Shown here: one piece after another, positions 51,466 to 59,553 of the stretch
How the letters are laid out: every line of letters starts with the position of its first letter
Numbering within the stretch: the first letter of the stretch is position 1
Source: Phyllobacterium zundukense
Lineage (GTDB): Bacteria > Pseudomonadota > Alphaproteobacteria > Rhizobiales > Rhizobiaceae
Assembly (NCBI RefSeq): GCF_025452195.1
Contig: NZ_CP104973.1
Coordinates: 3,809,774 to 3,873,773, forward strand
Length of the DNA stretch: 64,000 bases
Reading direction: 5' to 3'
Notes under the pieces: model-generated
Seen by the model: only the letters and a program-made list of their open reading frames with translations
What the model was told of the DNA's origin: nothing
Databases searched by the model: none
Position numbers and translations under genes: made by a program

Positions 51466-52260
51466 ATGTCTGCGCATGACGACGATCTTTCCCCGAAGAC
51501 CATTGCCCGCGATGGCATCCTTTATCATCCGACACTGACTGCGCGGCAGCGCCACGTCGCCGCCTGCCTCATCGACCGCTGGAACGAAAGAGACAATCTT
51601 TGCAACCCCGGAACGCGGTGCATTGCCATGGATACAGGTTACGACCGGGCGGATATTCGCGACATTCTGGACGAGCTATGCGAAGGCGAGGACAGGCTGT
51701 TTGACCGCATTCCCGGCATCCAAGGACGTGGCCGCAGCACGCGATATCATCCGCGCCTTGAAGCGTTCGAAACGCACCGTCAAGAGCATGCCAGACGCCG
51801 GGCGCTAACTGATGGAGAAAAGGGGGTGGTGGAACCCCCTATAATTGCAGAAAAGGGGGGGATAGTACCCCCTATTAAAAAGGGGGGTATTTCGGGCATA
51901 AAAGGGGGTACCGGTACCCCCAGAAACCTTAAAGAAACCCATAAAGAAAGAAGCGCGCATGCGCGCGACGCGAAGACGGATTTTTCTTTTGGGAAAAAAT
52001 CCGCTCCGCTCAGTGCTGAGGAAACAAGGAAGGCAGCGCTGCACCGTTGGTGGAACGATCTTCACCGCGACGACAGGTGGCGGCAATGCAATGCCTTTGA
52101 GAATCTCCGCGACCGGAGTGGAGCTGCGTTGTTTGACCTGCTCACCGAAGCTGAGCTTGCCGAGCAAGGCGGTGGCTTCAAGTTGATCGTCGAACTGATC
52201 AACCTTGACGATCCCGTGGCCGCAGTGCGGACGCGGCTCGCGACGAGGAGCGCGCCATGA
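51466..52260 (+). CDS. Helix-turn-helix replication initiator-like protein
   Basis: 264 residues. The N-terminal domain (LTARQRHVAACLIDRWNERDNLCNPGTRCIAMDTGYDRADIRDILDEL, then RYHPRL) is a winged helix of the type found in phage replication organisers and plasmid Rep proteins. A linker of KGG-x-PP repeats (residues about 118-150) follows; the DNA encoding it holds the palindromes described at 51818. The C-terminal part is polar and helical. Replication initiation is inferred from the fold and from the embedded palindromes. The next gene overlaps its stop (ATGA). Confidence 0.65.
   Translation: MSAHDDDLSPKTIARDGILYHPTLTARQRHVAACLIDRWNERDNLCNPGTRCIAMDTGYDRADIRDILDELCEGEDRLFDRIPGIQGRGRSTRYHPRLEAFETHRQEHARRRALTDGEKGVVEPPIIAEKGGIVPPIKKGGISGIKGGTGTPRNLKETHKERSAHARDAKTDFSFGKKSAPLSAEETRKAALHRWWNDLHRDDRWRQCNAFENLRDRSGAALFDLLTEAELAEQGGGFKLIVELINLDDPVAAVRTRLATRSAP
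51818..51921 (+). repeat. G-tract/C-tract palindrome cluster inside the replication-type gene: candidate origin
   Basis: Four runs of AAAAGGGGG(G) occur at 51818, 51851, about 51877 and 51900. Three are followed within about 10 bases by CCCCC, and CCCCCTAT occurs twice. The last copy is a perfect 18 bp palindrome, GGGGGTACCGGTACCCCC (51904-51921). A-rich DNA follows. Iterons inside the initiator coding sequence are known from lambda O and related phages. The encoded peptide repeats KGG and PP. Confidence 0.6.
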
Positions 52261-52526
52261 CAACCGATCCACGCTGCCAGCTCCTTGCCGACGAAATTCA
52301 CGAAGCGATCTGGCGCGTGCTGCGTGACGACGCCAACGCACCGCTTTCCATCATCGTCAACGCGACGGTTTCAATTTTAGCGCACTACGTCGTCGCCGCC
52401 GTGCCAGCGGAAGAGCGGGAAAAGGCGGTGCCGCTTTTGACGGCTGCGTTTGAGGAGGCGCTGGCACAGCACGGCGTTATCCGCGATTGCCCGTGGGCGC
52501 AGGATTTGGACGGAACGAAGCATTGA
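52257..52526 (+). CDS. Small protein of unknown function
   Basis: 89 residues, start overlapping the stop of the replication-type gene (ATGA), so probably translated with it. Helical, with CQLLADEIHEAIWRVLRDDANAPLSIIVNATVSILAHYVVAAVP and EKAVPLLTAAFEEAL; it has one Cys pair far apart and no recognised domain. Role unknown; its position suggests replication or early control in the element. Confidence 0.6.
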   Translation: MTTDPRCQLLADEIHEAIWRVLRDDANAPLSIIVNATVSILAHYVVAAVPAEEREKAVPLLTAAFEEALAQHGVIRDCPWAQDLDGTKH

Positions 52527-52581
52527 GATCGGCCAGCCGAAAGGCCGGTGACTTTCGGCAACTGAACAGGAAGGAAGGACA

Positions 52582-52833
52582 ATGACTGACGAATATGGAA
52601 TCAAGGTCTTCAGCCACACGGAAGCACCTCGCGTCTTTGCGCTGGTCGGCGACGTCACGAAGTACATCCTCGATCACGAAACGGAGATCATCGCCGATCC
52701 GAAACGGATGATCAGCGAGATCGCGGCGACGTTTCCGCAAGCCGATATAACGCTGATCAGCTGGGCTTTTGATGAAGCTGGCGGCAAATCGAAGCGGATT
52801 GCCAAGTGGGTAAGGAAACAGAGGGAGCAGTGA
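52582..52833 (+). CDS. Small protein of unknown function
   Basis: 83 residues with a good ribosome site (GGAAGGAAGG). It is mostly helical with MTDEYGIKVFSHTEAPRVFALVGDVTKYILD and IAATFPQADITLISWAFDEAGGKSKRIAKWVRKQ; no family is recognised. It is followed after 3 bp by the next small gene, so the two are likely one transcript. Confidence 0.6.
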   Translation: MTDEYGIKVFSHTEAPRVFALVGDVTKYILDHETEIIADPKRMISEIAATFPQADITLISWAFDEAGGKSKRIAKWVRKQREQ

Positions 52834-52836
52834 AAA

Positions 52837-53124
52837 ATGCAAACGCGACTTGAACTGATCGACTATCTCATCGACCGCTGCCCGATCTTCGACAACCTCG
52901 ACGATCCCGGTGTGCGCGACGCCTATGACCAAATCATCAACGCATCCAACAACGATGAAATGGTGCGCTGGTCAAACGTGTTGGAGGCGCGCATTGCGGC
53001 TGTACTCGGTTGGGACGAACGTGAGTGTAAGTTCGTTGGCGAAGCGATTGCTTACTTCGCTGGTGTCTTCGGACAGCATGGCGATGGTACGGATGAACTG
53101 GAACCAAGTGCATTGGCAAACTGA
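52837..53124 (+). CDS. Small acidic protein of unknown function
   Basis: 95 residues. Acidic and helical: MQTRLELIDYLIDRCPIFDNLDDPGVRDAYDQIINASN, then DEMVRWSNVLEARIAAVLGWDERECKFVGEAIAYFAGVFG. No family is recognised. It is the last gene before the 534 bp noncoding gap, and a 10 bp-arm hairpin (53146-53175) lies 21 bp past its stop. Confidence 0.55.
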   Translation: MQTRLELIDYLIDRCPIFDNLDDPGVRDAYDQIINASNNDEMVRWSNVLEARIAAVLGWDERECKFVGEAIAYFAGVFGQHGDGTDELEPSALAN

Positions 53125-53145
53125 ACGTGCCACCGGCAAAGCAAA

Positions 53146-53175
53146 GCTCGGCAATAGGCGTCACCATTGCCGAGC
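53146..53175 (+). terminator. 10 bp-arm hairpin after the small-gene operon
   Basis: GCTCGGCAAT (53146-53155) and ATTGCCGAGC (53166-53175) are perfect complements with a 10 base loop, just after the last small early gene. No T-run follows, so termination would not be classic. Confidence 0.45.
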
Positions 53176-53226
53176 CACCGGGTAAGTCGCCAAACCACCC
53201 TTGAATGGAAGAAGGAAGATTATAAA

Positions 53227-53262
53227 CCCGGTGCGAGCCTCCATCCGTCAGCGCGCACCGGG
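53227..53262 (+). repeat. 9 bp inverted repeat
   Basis: CCCGGTGCG (53227-53235) pairs perfectly with CGCACCGGG (53254-53262) across 18 bases. It lies in the noncoding gap before the capsid gene; the function is not known. Confidence 0.45.
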
Positions 53263-53358
53263 AGCTGCAAGTGACCGCTTGTTCGCGCAACCAAGCCACG
53301 GCAGCGGCGAGAGCATAGCACGTTCGAAGGCCTGATTGTAGCCACAAGGCGGACAGTC

Positions 53359-53380
53359 TCACTGTAACAAATTACAGTGA
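53359..53380. promoter_or_regulatory. 9-4-9 palindromic site, possible operator or hairpin
   Basis: TCACTGTAA-CAAA-TTACAGTGA, perfect arms. AT-rich and symmetric like a repressor operator, about 280 bp before the capsid gene. It does not recur exactly elsewhere in the sequence I read. Confidence 0.4.
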
Positions 53381-53658
53381 CCGGGGCGCTCTCGACCCCA
53401 TGGGGGGTATCTGAAACTTCAGAGGCTCGCCTGCCGACCGGCCACGCGGTCGCGCGAGAGATTCCGGGCATAAGGAATTTTTGCGGGCATAAGGATTTTC
53501 AATCGAAATTGCGCAAATTTGCATAATTAAATCAACCCTTTACGATCCGACGCTCATCGGCGTATGCTGGCGGCAACCGAAAGACACTGAAGGCTATCCG
53601 GTAGGCCTGCGCGATCTCCGCCATCCCTCCGCCAGCCCAAGCAGGAGGGGTTTCCAAA

Positions 53659-54762
53659 ATGGACAGATACTCATTCGAAGACAAGCTGGAGGCGCTCACC
53701 ACCAGCGTCGGCTTTCACTTCGGCGCTCTCCACAAGGAGATCGGCGACGTCAAAAAGTTGGGCATCAGTAATAATCGCGAAATTCATCGCCGCCGACCGC
53801 CGCAGCCGGACCTGTCGGGGGCGCAGCGGGTTGCCAAGCACGCGGTGCTGCGCTTCCTGAATTACGAAAGCGTCGAGGACGGCTATCGCGAGCGCTATGC
53901 CAGCAAGGCGGCAGTCGCGGCAGGCAACACGGTCACGCCGGGCTGGGCGGCGGAGTTGACCGCTGGCGACACCGCCGATTTTTTGACCGAGGGCAGCAGT
54001 CCCTCGCTGTTGGCGCGGCTGCTGTCGATTGGCCTCAATCTCGGCACTGGCTGGCCGCTCAAAATCGGCTTTCGCAGCGATCACACGCCCATGGGCAACT
54101 GGACCGTCGAGGCCGACCCGGCACCGGTCGGTGCGTTGCAGCTTGCCAGCTTCACGCCGATTTCGAGAAAAGTGACGGGCATTGCTGTCATTTCGCGAGA
54201 GCTGAAAAAATATTCCTCGCCCGCTATCGAGGCGATCATCTCGACGTTCCTGCGCAACGACCTTAACGCGATCATCGACGCCGCGCTCATCGACGACCAG
54301 CCCAGCGATGCCGCGCGTCCTCAGGGTTTGCTTTTCGGCGTTTCGCCGACGCCGCCCGGTGCCGATCTTGCCGCCGATCTGAAGGCGCTGGCCGCTGCGG
54401 TGCTTGCCGCTGGCGGCACCGCGCCGGTTTTCATCGTCAACCCGCTCACCGCCATCGACCTCGATTTCATGGCGGGACAATTTTCCTACCCGGTTCTGCC
54501 ATCGCCGTATTGCCCCGCAGGCCGCATCATCTGCCTCGACAGCTTGTCGTTCGCGGGCAGTCTCGGCGCGCTCGAAGTACAATCGTCCGAGGAAGCAACC
54601 GTGCATTTGGCCGCTCCTGCATCGCCTATAGTTGACGGCGGCGGGGTCGCGGCCAGCGGGGTTACGTCGCTGTGGCAAACCGGTCGAATTGGCCTGTCCG
54701 GCCTCGTCGATGCCGCGTGGGGCATCGCGCCGAACCACGTCCAGTTCCTCGATCAGGCATGA
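53659..54762 (+). CDS. HK97-like phage major capsid protein
   Basis: 367 residues, ribosome site AGGAGGGG. The first 55 residues are a charged, possibly scaffold-like segment; from about residue 60 the HK97 fold follows: TVTPGWAAEL, SFTPISRKVTGIAVISRELKKYSSPAIEAIISTFLRNDLNAIIDAALID (E-loop/spine helix region), then PVFIVNPLTAIDLDFM and SPYCPAGRIICLDSLSF. A block of this kind is expected of phage_capsid family proteins. The protease and portal that normally precede it are absent, and a tape measure gene follows after two small genes. Confidence 0.8.
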   Translation: MDRYSFEDKLEALTTSVGFHFGALHKEIGDVKKLGISNNREIHRRRPPQPDLSGAQRVAKHAVLRFLNYESVEDGYRERYASKAAVAAGNTVTPGWAAELTAGDTADFLTEGSSPSLLARLLSIGLNLGTGWPLKIGFRSDHTPMGNWTVEADPAPVGALQLASFTPISRKVTGIAVISRELKKYSSPAIEAIISTFLRNDLNAIIDAALIDDQPSDAARPQGLLFGVSPTPPGADLAADLKALAAAVLAAGGTAPVFIVNPLTAIDLDFMAGQFSYPVLPSPYCPAGRIICLDSLSFAGSLGALEVQSSEEATVHLAAPASPIVDGGGVAASGVTSLWQTGRIGLSGLVDAAWGIAPNHVQFLDQA

Positions 54763-54771
54763 GGTGGCGTC

Positions 54772-55059
54772 ATGGCCAAGAGCAAAACCACCCCGCAGCA
54801 GGAGCAACAACTCAGCAGCGAATTGGCGAGGCTAATCGTTGCAGAGGTTCGCACTGCTTTCACGGCCTATAGCGCGGCGCTGAAAGCCGTCACAGATGGC
54901 AACACGAACAATCTCCGGGCCACGGCGCGAGACTTAATCGAACTGATCGAACTCGAACGTGCGCAGCGCGAAAAGGCGGACGCCCGACTGCATGAGCAGA
55001 TGAACGCGCTCAAGGAGCTGCACGGCCTCGAACAGCAACGGGAGAACCTGCTGCAATGA
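54772..55059 (+). CDS. Small coiled-coil protein
   Basis: 95 residues, strongly helical, with LSSELARLIVAEVRTAFTAYSAALKAVTD and LIELIELERAQREKADARLHEQMNALKELHGLEQQ. It starts 9 bp after the capsid stop and overlaps the next gene by 4 bp (ATGA). In position it could be a tail chaperone or scaffold, but no family is recognised. Confidence 0.6.
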   Translation: MAKSKTTPQQEQQLSSELARLIVAEVRTAFTAYSAALKAVTDGNTNNLRATARDLIELIELERAQREKADARLHEQMNALKELHGLEQQRENLLQ

Positions 55060-55319
55060 ACGCGCCGGTAAAGATTTCCGAGAAGGCCTTCTCTGCCAAA
55101 GAGGTGATCAAGGCCATCGGCAGCGAATTGGGTGAGCTGGAAAGAAAGCTCGACAAGTCCGAGCAAGTCCGCCGCGATATGCAAGATCAGATCGACGAGC
55201 TTCGACACGCCGCTCGAACGAGAGAAGCCGATCTGGCCGACGATCTCGTTGAACTTCGCCGCGTCGTCAATCGCATGAGCGTCGAACTCGAAGCGCTGAA
55301 AGGAACGAGACGTGGCTGA
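55056..55319 (+). CDS. Small coiled-coil protein
   Basis: 87 residues, a nearly continuous heptad-like helix from about residue 10 to 80 (KVIKAIGSELGELERKLDKSEQ to RRVVNRMSVELEALKG). It overlaps both neighbours by several bases, so it is cotranslated between the previous coiled-coil gene and the tape measure. A structural or chaperone role for the tape measure is plausible but not shown. Confidence 0.6.
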   Translation: MNAPVKISEKAFSAKEVIKAIGSELGELERKLDKSEQVRRDMQDQIDELRHAARTREADLADDLVELRRVVNRMSVELEALKGTRRG

Positions 55320-58300
55320 CGACGCTGCATCGCTGGTTGTGCAAATCCGGGCCGATCAGGCACGTTTTCAAAGGGAAATGTCCAAGGTGGCGCGCGACGC
55401 CAGCCGTGCCGCTGACCGTGTCGAGAAGGGCTTCAAAGCCGCCAACAGCAATGCCGCGAAATCGTTCGGGCAGGTCGGCACCTCGGCGCAGCGCGGTTTC
55501 GGAACGGCATCCAGAGCCGCGCAATCCTATAGCCAGAAGCTTGACCAGATTGCCAAGAAGCAGGCGGCTTTCGGCAGCGGCGTGGGTTCGTTCATCAAGG
55601 GCGGCGTCGCGGGCATAGCGGCGGGCGTTTCCGTTGGCGCGTTGAAGGACTTGCTCGATACCAACACGCGCATCACCAATGCATTGAAACAGGCAGGATT
55701 GGCAGGCACTGCCCTCGACAACGTCTATGGCCAGCTTGCCACCGCCGCCAAGGCGACGGGCAGCAATTTCGAGAGCCTGGCCTCGCTCTATGGCCGGGTT
55801 TCCATCGCCTCGAAGGAGCTGGGCATCAGCCAGTCGGACGTGCTGGAATTTACCAAACGCATGGCGTTCGGGCTGAAGGCGTCCGGCACCGACGCGCAAC
55901 AGGCATCGGACGGTATCCGGCAGCTGACCCAGAGCATGGCGTCCGGCGTGCTGCGCGGCGACGAGTTCAACAGCGTCATGGAAAATCTCCCCGACGTGGC
56001 GCGCTCGATTGCCAGCGGCATGGGTGTGACCGTCGGCGAGCTGCGGGGCATGGCCGAGGAAGGCCAGCTGACCGCCAAGAAGGTGTTCGAGGCCTACATG
56101 AAAGGCTCCGCCGACGTCGAGGAACGGGCCAAGCTCACCAGCACCACCATCTCCGGCGCGTTCCAGAACATCGGCACGGCGCTGGTCGAGGCGGCGGGCG
56201 AGTTTGACACGGCGACCGGCGCATCGAAGCGCTTCGCCGAGTTCACCAGCGGCACGCTGATCCCGGCGATTGAGAAAACCGGCGTCGCCTTGGCCGATGC
56301 CGAAAACCGCTTTGCGCAATTCTGGAGCGAGTTCCAGAAACAGGGCGCGGAAGCGGGCAAGGCGATGGGGACCGATTGGGTGGGCCGCGCCATCGGCCTG
56401 TCGTCGATCAGCGACGCCGAGTGGGCGCTGCGCGATGTCAGGAAAGCCGCCAAGGACACCGGCACCGAGATCGCGACGATGTCCGAGCGCCTGCGCCGCG
56501 CCGGGCAAGGCGAGATGGCGGCAGCGCTTGTCGCCGGGTTCGGCAATCTCGGCACCAAGATCGAGGACGGCACCGCCAAGGTGGCGGACTTCGATCAGGC
56601 GATGGAGCGGCTGCAAGCCACCGGCACCGGAGCCGGGCAGTTGCTGGCGAAAAGCGTCGGCGCGCTGCGCGAGCAGTATGTGGCGGCGGGCGGCGACAGC
56701 GACGAGCTGAAACGCAAGGCCGAGGCGCTCGGCACAACCATCGCCGATATCTTCGGCAAGCAGGCACCGGGCTTCATCCAGTCGTTCATCGACCAGATCG
56801 GCATTGACGCGCCGGACGCGGTGCAAAAGCTCATCGACAAGCTGAAGCTCGGCGCACAGGCGGCAGCCCAGCTCGACACCAACGCGGCCAACGTCCTCAG
56901 CCAGCTGAAAGAGTTCGGCCCGGCTCTCGATCCCTTGTCGAGTGGAGAGAACCAGCTCGGAGCCGGTTTCGGCGCGGCGTCGATTGGCGCGGGCGGCATC
57001 ATCGGCAAGGGTGATTTTACCGCCGCGAAAGCGTTCCTGAAAACCCGCGCCGTGTCGTCGGCGGCGGGAGCCGAGGCCGTCGAGAAGCTCGACAATGAGC
57101 TGGCGGAAAAGGTGGCGCTGCTCCTGAAGCAGTTTCCCGACATCGTCGTCAACGAGGCGTTCAGGACCGCAGAGCAGCAGCGGGCGCTCTATGCCAAGCT
57201 GAAGCCGAAGGGCGCGCGTGTCGCCGCTCCCGGCACCTCGCGGCATGAGCGCGGCGCGGCGGTTGATTTGAGCGTCGGCAAGTTGTCGCCGGAGCGCTAT
57301 GCCGAGTTGAAGCGCAAGGCGCAGGAGCTTGGCCTCGACGCGCCGTTCGGCGACGACCGGGGCCATTTCCAGATGGCAGGCGGACGCGATAGCGGCGCTG
57401 GCAGCGAACACCGGGTGGCGGCGGCGAAGGCGGAGAAGAAGGCCTTTGACGAGCTTTACGCCAGCAACAGCAAACGGCTGGAGCAGCAGCGGCAGGAAAA
57501 CCAGATCAACGCCGATGCGACGCTGAGCATCGACCAGAAAACCCTCGCCATCGAAAAACAGAGGATTGCCACCGACCTGCTCGATGCGGCGCGGGAGCAG
57601 GGTCTCGTCGTCAACGACCAGCTCAAGGCCAAGATCGACGCGCAGGCCGAGGCCATGGCGCGCGCCGGGCTGGCGGCGGAAAAGCTGAAAACCAGCGGCG
57701 ATGCGCTGGCGGAAGGTCAGGAGCGGCAGAAACAGGCGGCAGCGGATTTGGCCGACGCCTATGGCCAGATTGCCAAGACGGCGTTTTCCGGTTTCGTCAA
57801 TGACCTTCGCAACGGCGTCGAGGCGGGCGAGGCTTTTACCAACATGCTCGACCGGGTGATCGACGGCTTGATCAACATGGCGATTGAGGCGCTGTTCTCG
57901 AAGAACGCGCTGGGCTCACTCTTCACCGGCACCGGCAGTGGTACGGGCGGTGGCTTCCTTGGCAAGATATTGGGCTTCGGCATGCACGCTGGCGGCACCG
58001 TCGGGCGCGACGCAACGTTCGTGCGTGCGGTTAGTGCCAATGCCTTCGTCGGGGCAAAACGCTACCAGCGCGGCGGTGTGGCCGGATTTGCGCCGGGTGA
58101 AGTTCCGGCGATATTGCACAAGGGCGAAGTCGTCCTGCCGAAGGGCGCGGTGGCGAAGGGCGGCAGCGGCACGGTCTACGACAACCGCCAGAACAATGTG
58201 GCAATCCGGGTGGACAGCAACGGCAATGCGGTGCTGACGAAGGATCAGGGCGTCGGCTTAGGCAAGCGCCTGAACCTTGTGGTGCAGGAAGAGATCGCCC

Positions 58301-58353
58301 GCCAGCAGCGGTCGGGCGGATTGCTCGCCGGGACCGGGCCGGGGCAGCGGTAA
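55312..58353 (+). CDS. Phage tape measure protein with M15 peptidase-like domain
   Basis: 1013 residues. The N-terminal tape-measure domain (about 60-260) has GLAGTALDNVYGQLATAAKATGSNFESLASLYGRVS and MASGVLRGDEFNSVMENLPDVARSIA. Around residues 605-690 a domain with SRHERGAAVDLSVG and DRGHFQMAG has the His-x6-Asp plus His zinc pattern of D-Ala-D-Ala carboxypeptidases (M15/VanY), as in tail-tip cell-wall enzymes. The C-terminus has a RYQRGGVAGFAPGEVPAILHKGEVVLPKGA tail motif. It would set tail length and help penetrate peptidoglycan. No other tail genes accompany it. Confidence 0.85.
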   Translation: MADDAASLVVQIRADQARFQREMSKVARDASRAADRVEKGFKAANSNAAKSFGQVGTSAQRGFGTASRAAQSYSQKLDQIAKKQAAFGSGVGSFIKGGVAGIAAGVSVGALKDLLDTNTRITNALKQAGLAGTALDNVYGQLATAAKATGSNFESLASLYGRVSIASKELGISQSDVLEFTKRMAFGLKASGTDAQQASDGIRQLTQSMASGVLRGDEFNSVMENLPDVARSIASGMGVTVGELRGMAEEGQLTAKKVFEAYMKGSADVEERAKLTSTTISGAFQNIGTALVEAAGEFDTATGASKRFAEFTSGTLIPAIEKTGVALADAENRFAQFWSEFQKQGAEAGKAMGTDWVGRAIGLSSISDAEWALRDVRKAAKDTGTEIATMSERLRRAGQGEMAAALVAGFGNLGTKIEDGTAKVADFDQAMERLQATGTGAGQLLAKSVGALREQYVAAGGDSDELKRKAEALGTTIADIFGKQAPGFIQSFIDQIGIDAPDAVQKLIDKLKLGAQAAAQLDTNAANVLSQLKEFGPALDPLSSGENQLGAGFGAASIGAGGIIGKGDFTAAKAFLKTRAVSSAAGAEAVEKLDNELAEKVALLLKQFPDIVVNEAFRTAEQQRALYAKLKPKGARVAAPGTSRHERGAAVDLSVGKLSPERYAELKRKAQELGLDAPFGDDRGHFQMAGGRDSGAGSEHRVAAAKAEKKAFDELYASNSKRLEQQRQENQINADATLSIDQKTLAIEKQRIATDLLDAAREQGLVVNDQLKAKIDAQAEAMARAGLAAEKLKTSGDALAEGQERQKQAAADLADAYGQIAKTAFSGFVNDLRNGVEAGEAFTNMLDRVIDGLINMAIEALFSKNALGSLFTGTGSGTGGGFLGKILGFGMHAGGTVGRDATFVRAVSANAFVGAKRYQRGGVAGFAPGEVPAILHKGEVVLPKGAVAKGGSGTVYDNRQNNVAIRVDSNGNAVLTKDQGVGLGKRLNLVVQEEIARQQRSGGLLAGTGPGQR

Positions 58354-58375
58354 ACGGTAGCACCGGGGTTTCAAA

Positions 58376-58774
58376 CTAACGCGACGGCCAGAAGTACCAC
58401 ACAGTGAACGCGAGCGCAGACACCCATATGACTACGATGGCGATTGCAGCACCGCGACTGGTTGGACGATCTTCCATCGCAGTAGCTTTTTCTCGATGCT
58501 CAGCCATGACTTCCGGTGGGATCATCCGGACAACGAGCATAATACCGAGGGGCAACAATATAATTTCATCGAGATAGCCGAGGACGGGGATGAAATCAGG
58601 AATGAGATCAATTGGAGACAGAGCATACGCAGCTATCGTGAAGGCAAGCGCCTTGGCATACCAAGGCGTACGTCTGTCACGCGCAGCGAAATAGACCGCG
58701 TAGACATCTCGCTTGACGTGCTTGGCCCAGCCTCTCAGCCGTTCAAACCATCCCGAGCGCTGTGCAGCCGTCAT
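58376..58774 (-). CDS. DUF1232 (YkvA-like) membrane protein
   Basis: 132 residues. The DUF1232 core is clear: WYAKALAFTIAAYALSPIDLIPDFIPVLGYLDEIILLPLGIMLVVRMIP, followed by a second hydrophobic helix AIAIVVIWVSALAFTVWYFW. The function of the domain is unknown. It is on the opposite strand to the structural genes and inside the att repeats, the typical place of a cargo gene. Confidence 0.85.
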   Translation of the reverse strand: MTAAQRSGWFERLRGWAKHVKRDVYAVYFAARDRRTPWYAKALAFTIAAYALSPIDLIPDFIPVLGYLDEIILLPLGIMLVVRMIPPEVMAEHREKATAMEDRPTSRGAAIAIVVIWVSALAFTVWYFWPSR

Positions 58775-58968
58775 GTTGCATTCCTATTAAATCCCTTCTC
58801 GGTAAATTCGAGAGCGGCGGATATTCGATGGCACTCTAAAGCACATTTGGGAGTTTTGCGTAAGCGCGCACAAGCCCAACGCGGGCTTTGAGGCGGCGGC
58901 ATTTGTGCCAGCAGTGGGGATTTTCCCCGCCTTGCCGCCCGCGCGCCTTCGGGTGTATCCATGAAACC

Positions 58969-59181
58969 ATGCCATCGGACGCCGAACAATTCGCCTCGTT
59001 GATAGCTGGCCTCGAAGCCGCTGGCATGTCGCGCGATCTAATCGCCAAGCAATGTGGATTGTCCCGCGCCAGCGTCTGGCGCTTGGCGGCGGGCGAAGCG
59101 CGGACACCGACATACGGCACGGTGCGGAGCCTTGAGCGGCTCTACGAAACAAAGGTGGGACCGTCGCCGTTGAGGCGATGA
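58969..59181 (+). CDS. Small Cro/C1-like helix-turn-helix protein
   Basis: 70 residues from ATG 58969. EQFASLIAGLEAAGMSRDLIAKQCGLSRASVWRLAAGEARTPTYGTVRSLERLYE is a single helix-turn-helix of the Cro/C1 type. It may regulate the element. The ATG lacks an ideal ribosome site and the reading frame stays open upstream, so the start is uncertain. Confidence 0.55.
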   Translation: MPSDAEQFASLIAGLEAAGMSRDLIAKQCGLSRASVWRLAAGEARTPTYGTVRSLERLYETKVGPSPLRR

Positions 59182-59215
59182 ACTTTGGCGGAATTCCGCC
59201 GAGGTTTCGTGGCGG

Positions 59216-59473
59216 TTACTTGCCAGTCACAATAGCTTCGGCATTGGCGCATATGCGCTCCATGCCTTCCGTTATCGGTTGCGAGACGCCACCGGCCTGC
59301 GCCGCCAATTGGTCGGCCTTCCCCAGCAAAATGCCCGTGTCCTGCATAAGCGCCGCTTTCGGGTCTGGATGCCTGAACGCTTCCTTTGCCAGCAGATATC
59401 CGCACACCATCTCGACGGCCATCATTTCCAGCTTCAGTTCGAGAGCCGCTTGCTCCCACGTCTTGTCCGCCAT
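59216..59473 (-). CDS. Small helical protein of unknown function near attR
   Basis: 85 residues from ATG 59473. Sequence such as TWEQAALELKLEMMAVEMVCGYLLAKEAFRH and ALMQDTGILLGKADQLAAQAGG; no family recognised. A GGGAGAAC ribosome site is near. It lies 80 bp inside the right att repeat, on the minus strand, converging with the small HTH gene. Confidence 0.55.
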   Translation of the reverse strand: MADKTWEQAALELKLEMMAVEMVCGYLLAKEAFRHPDPKAALMQDTGILLGKADQLAAQAGGVSQPITEGMERICANAEAIVTGK

Positions 59474-59553
59474 GTCGGTTCTCCCGCAGCGATAAGTTTC
59501 CAGATTCTGGAAACATTGGCAGCGAAGGATTGAGAAGGCGTTACACGTGGCAA

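Larger units (their letters stand above)
53125..53658. other. Hairpin-rich noncoding region upstream of the capsid gene
   Basis: No plausible gene. It contains three perfect hairpins (53146-53175, 53227-53262, 53359-53380) and two direct copies of GGGCATAAGGA (53466-53476 and 53485-53495). The shorter CGGGCATAA also occurs at 51893 near the candidate origin. The region may hold the end of the early transcript, a late promoter, or a packaging (cos/pac-like) site; none is proven. Confidence 0.5.

Noticed and set aside
53671..54810. Minus-strand open frame of about 379 codons over the capsid gene
   Set aside because: Antisense shadow of the capsid gene, rich in Arg and Gly with no family resemblance and no ribosome site.
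55267..57411. Long open frame on the minus strand across the tape measure gene
   Set aside because: It is antisense to a strongly recognisable tape measure protein; the Arg/Ala/Gly-rich translation is what GC-rich coding DNA gives in a shadow frame.
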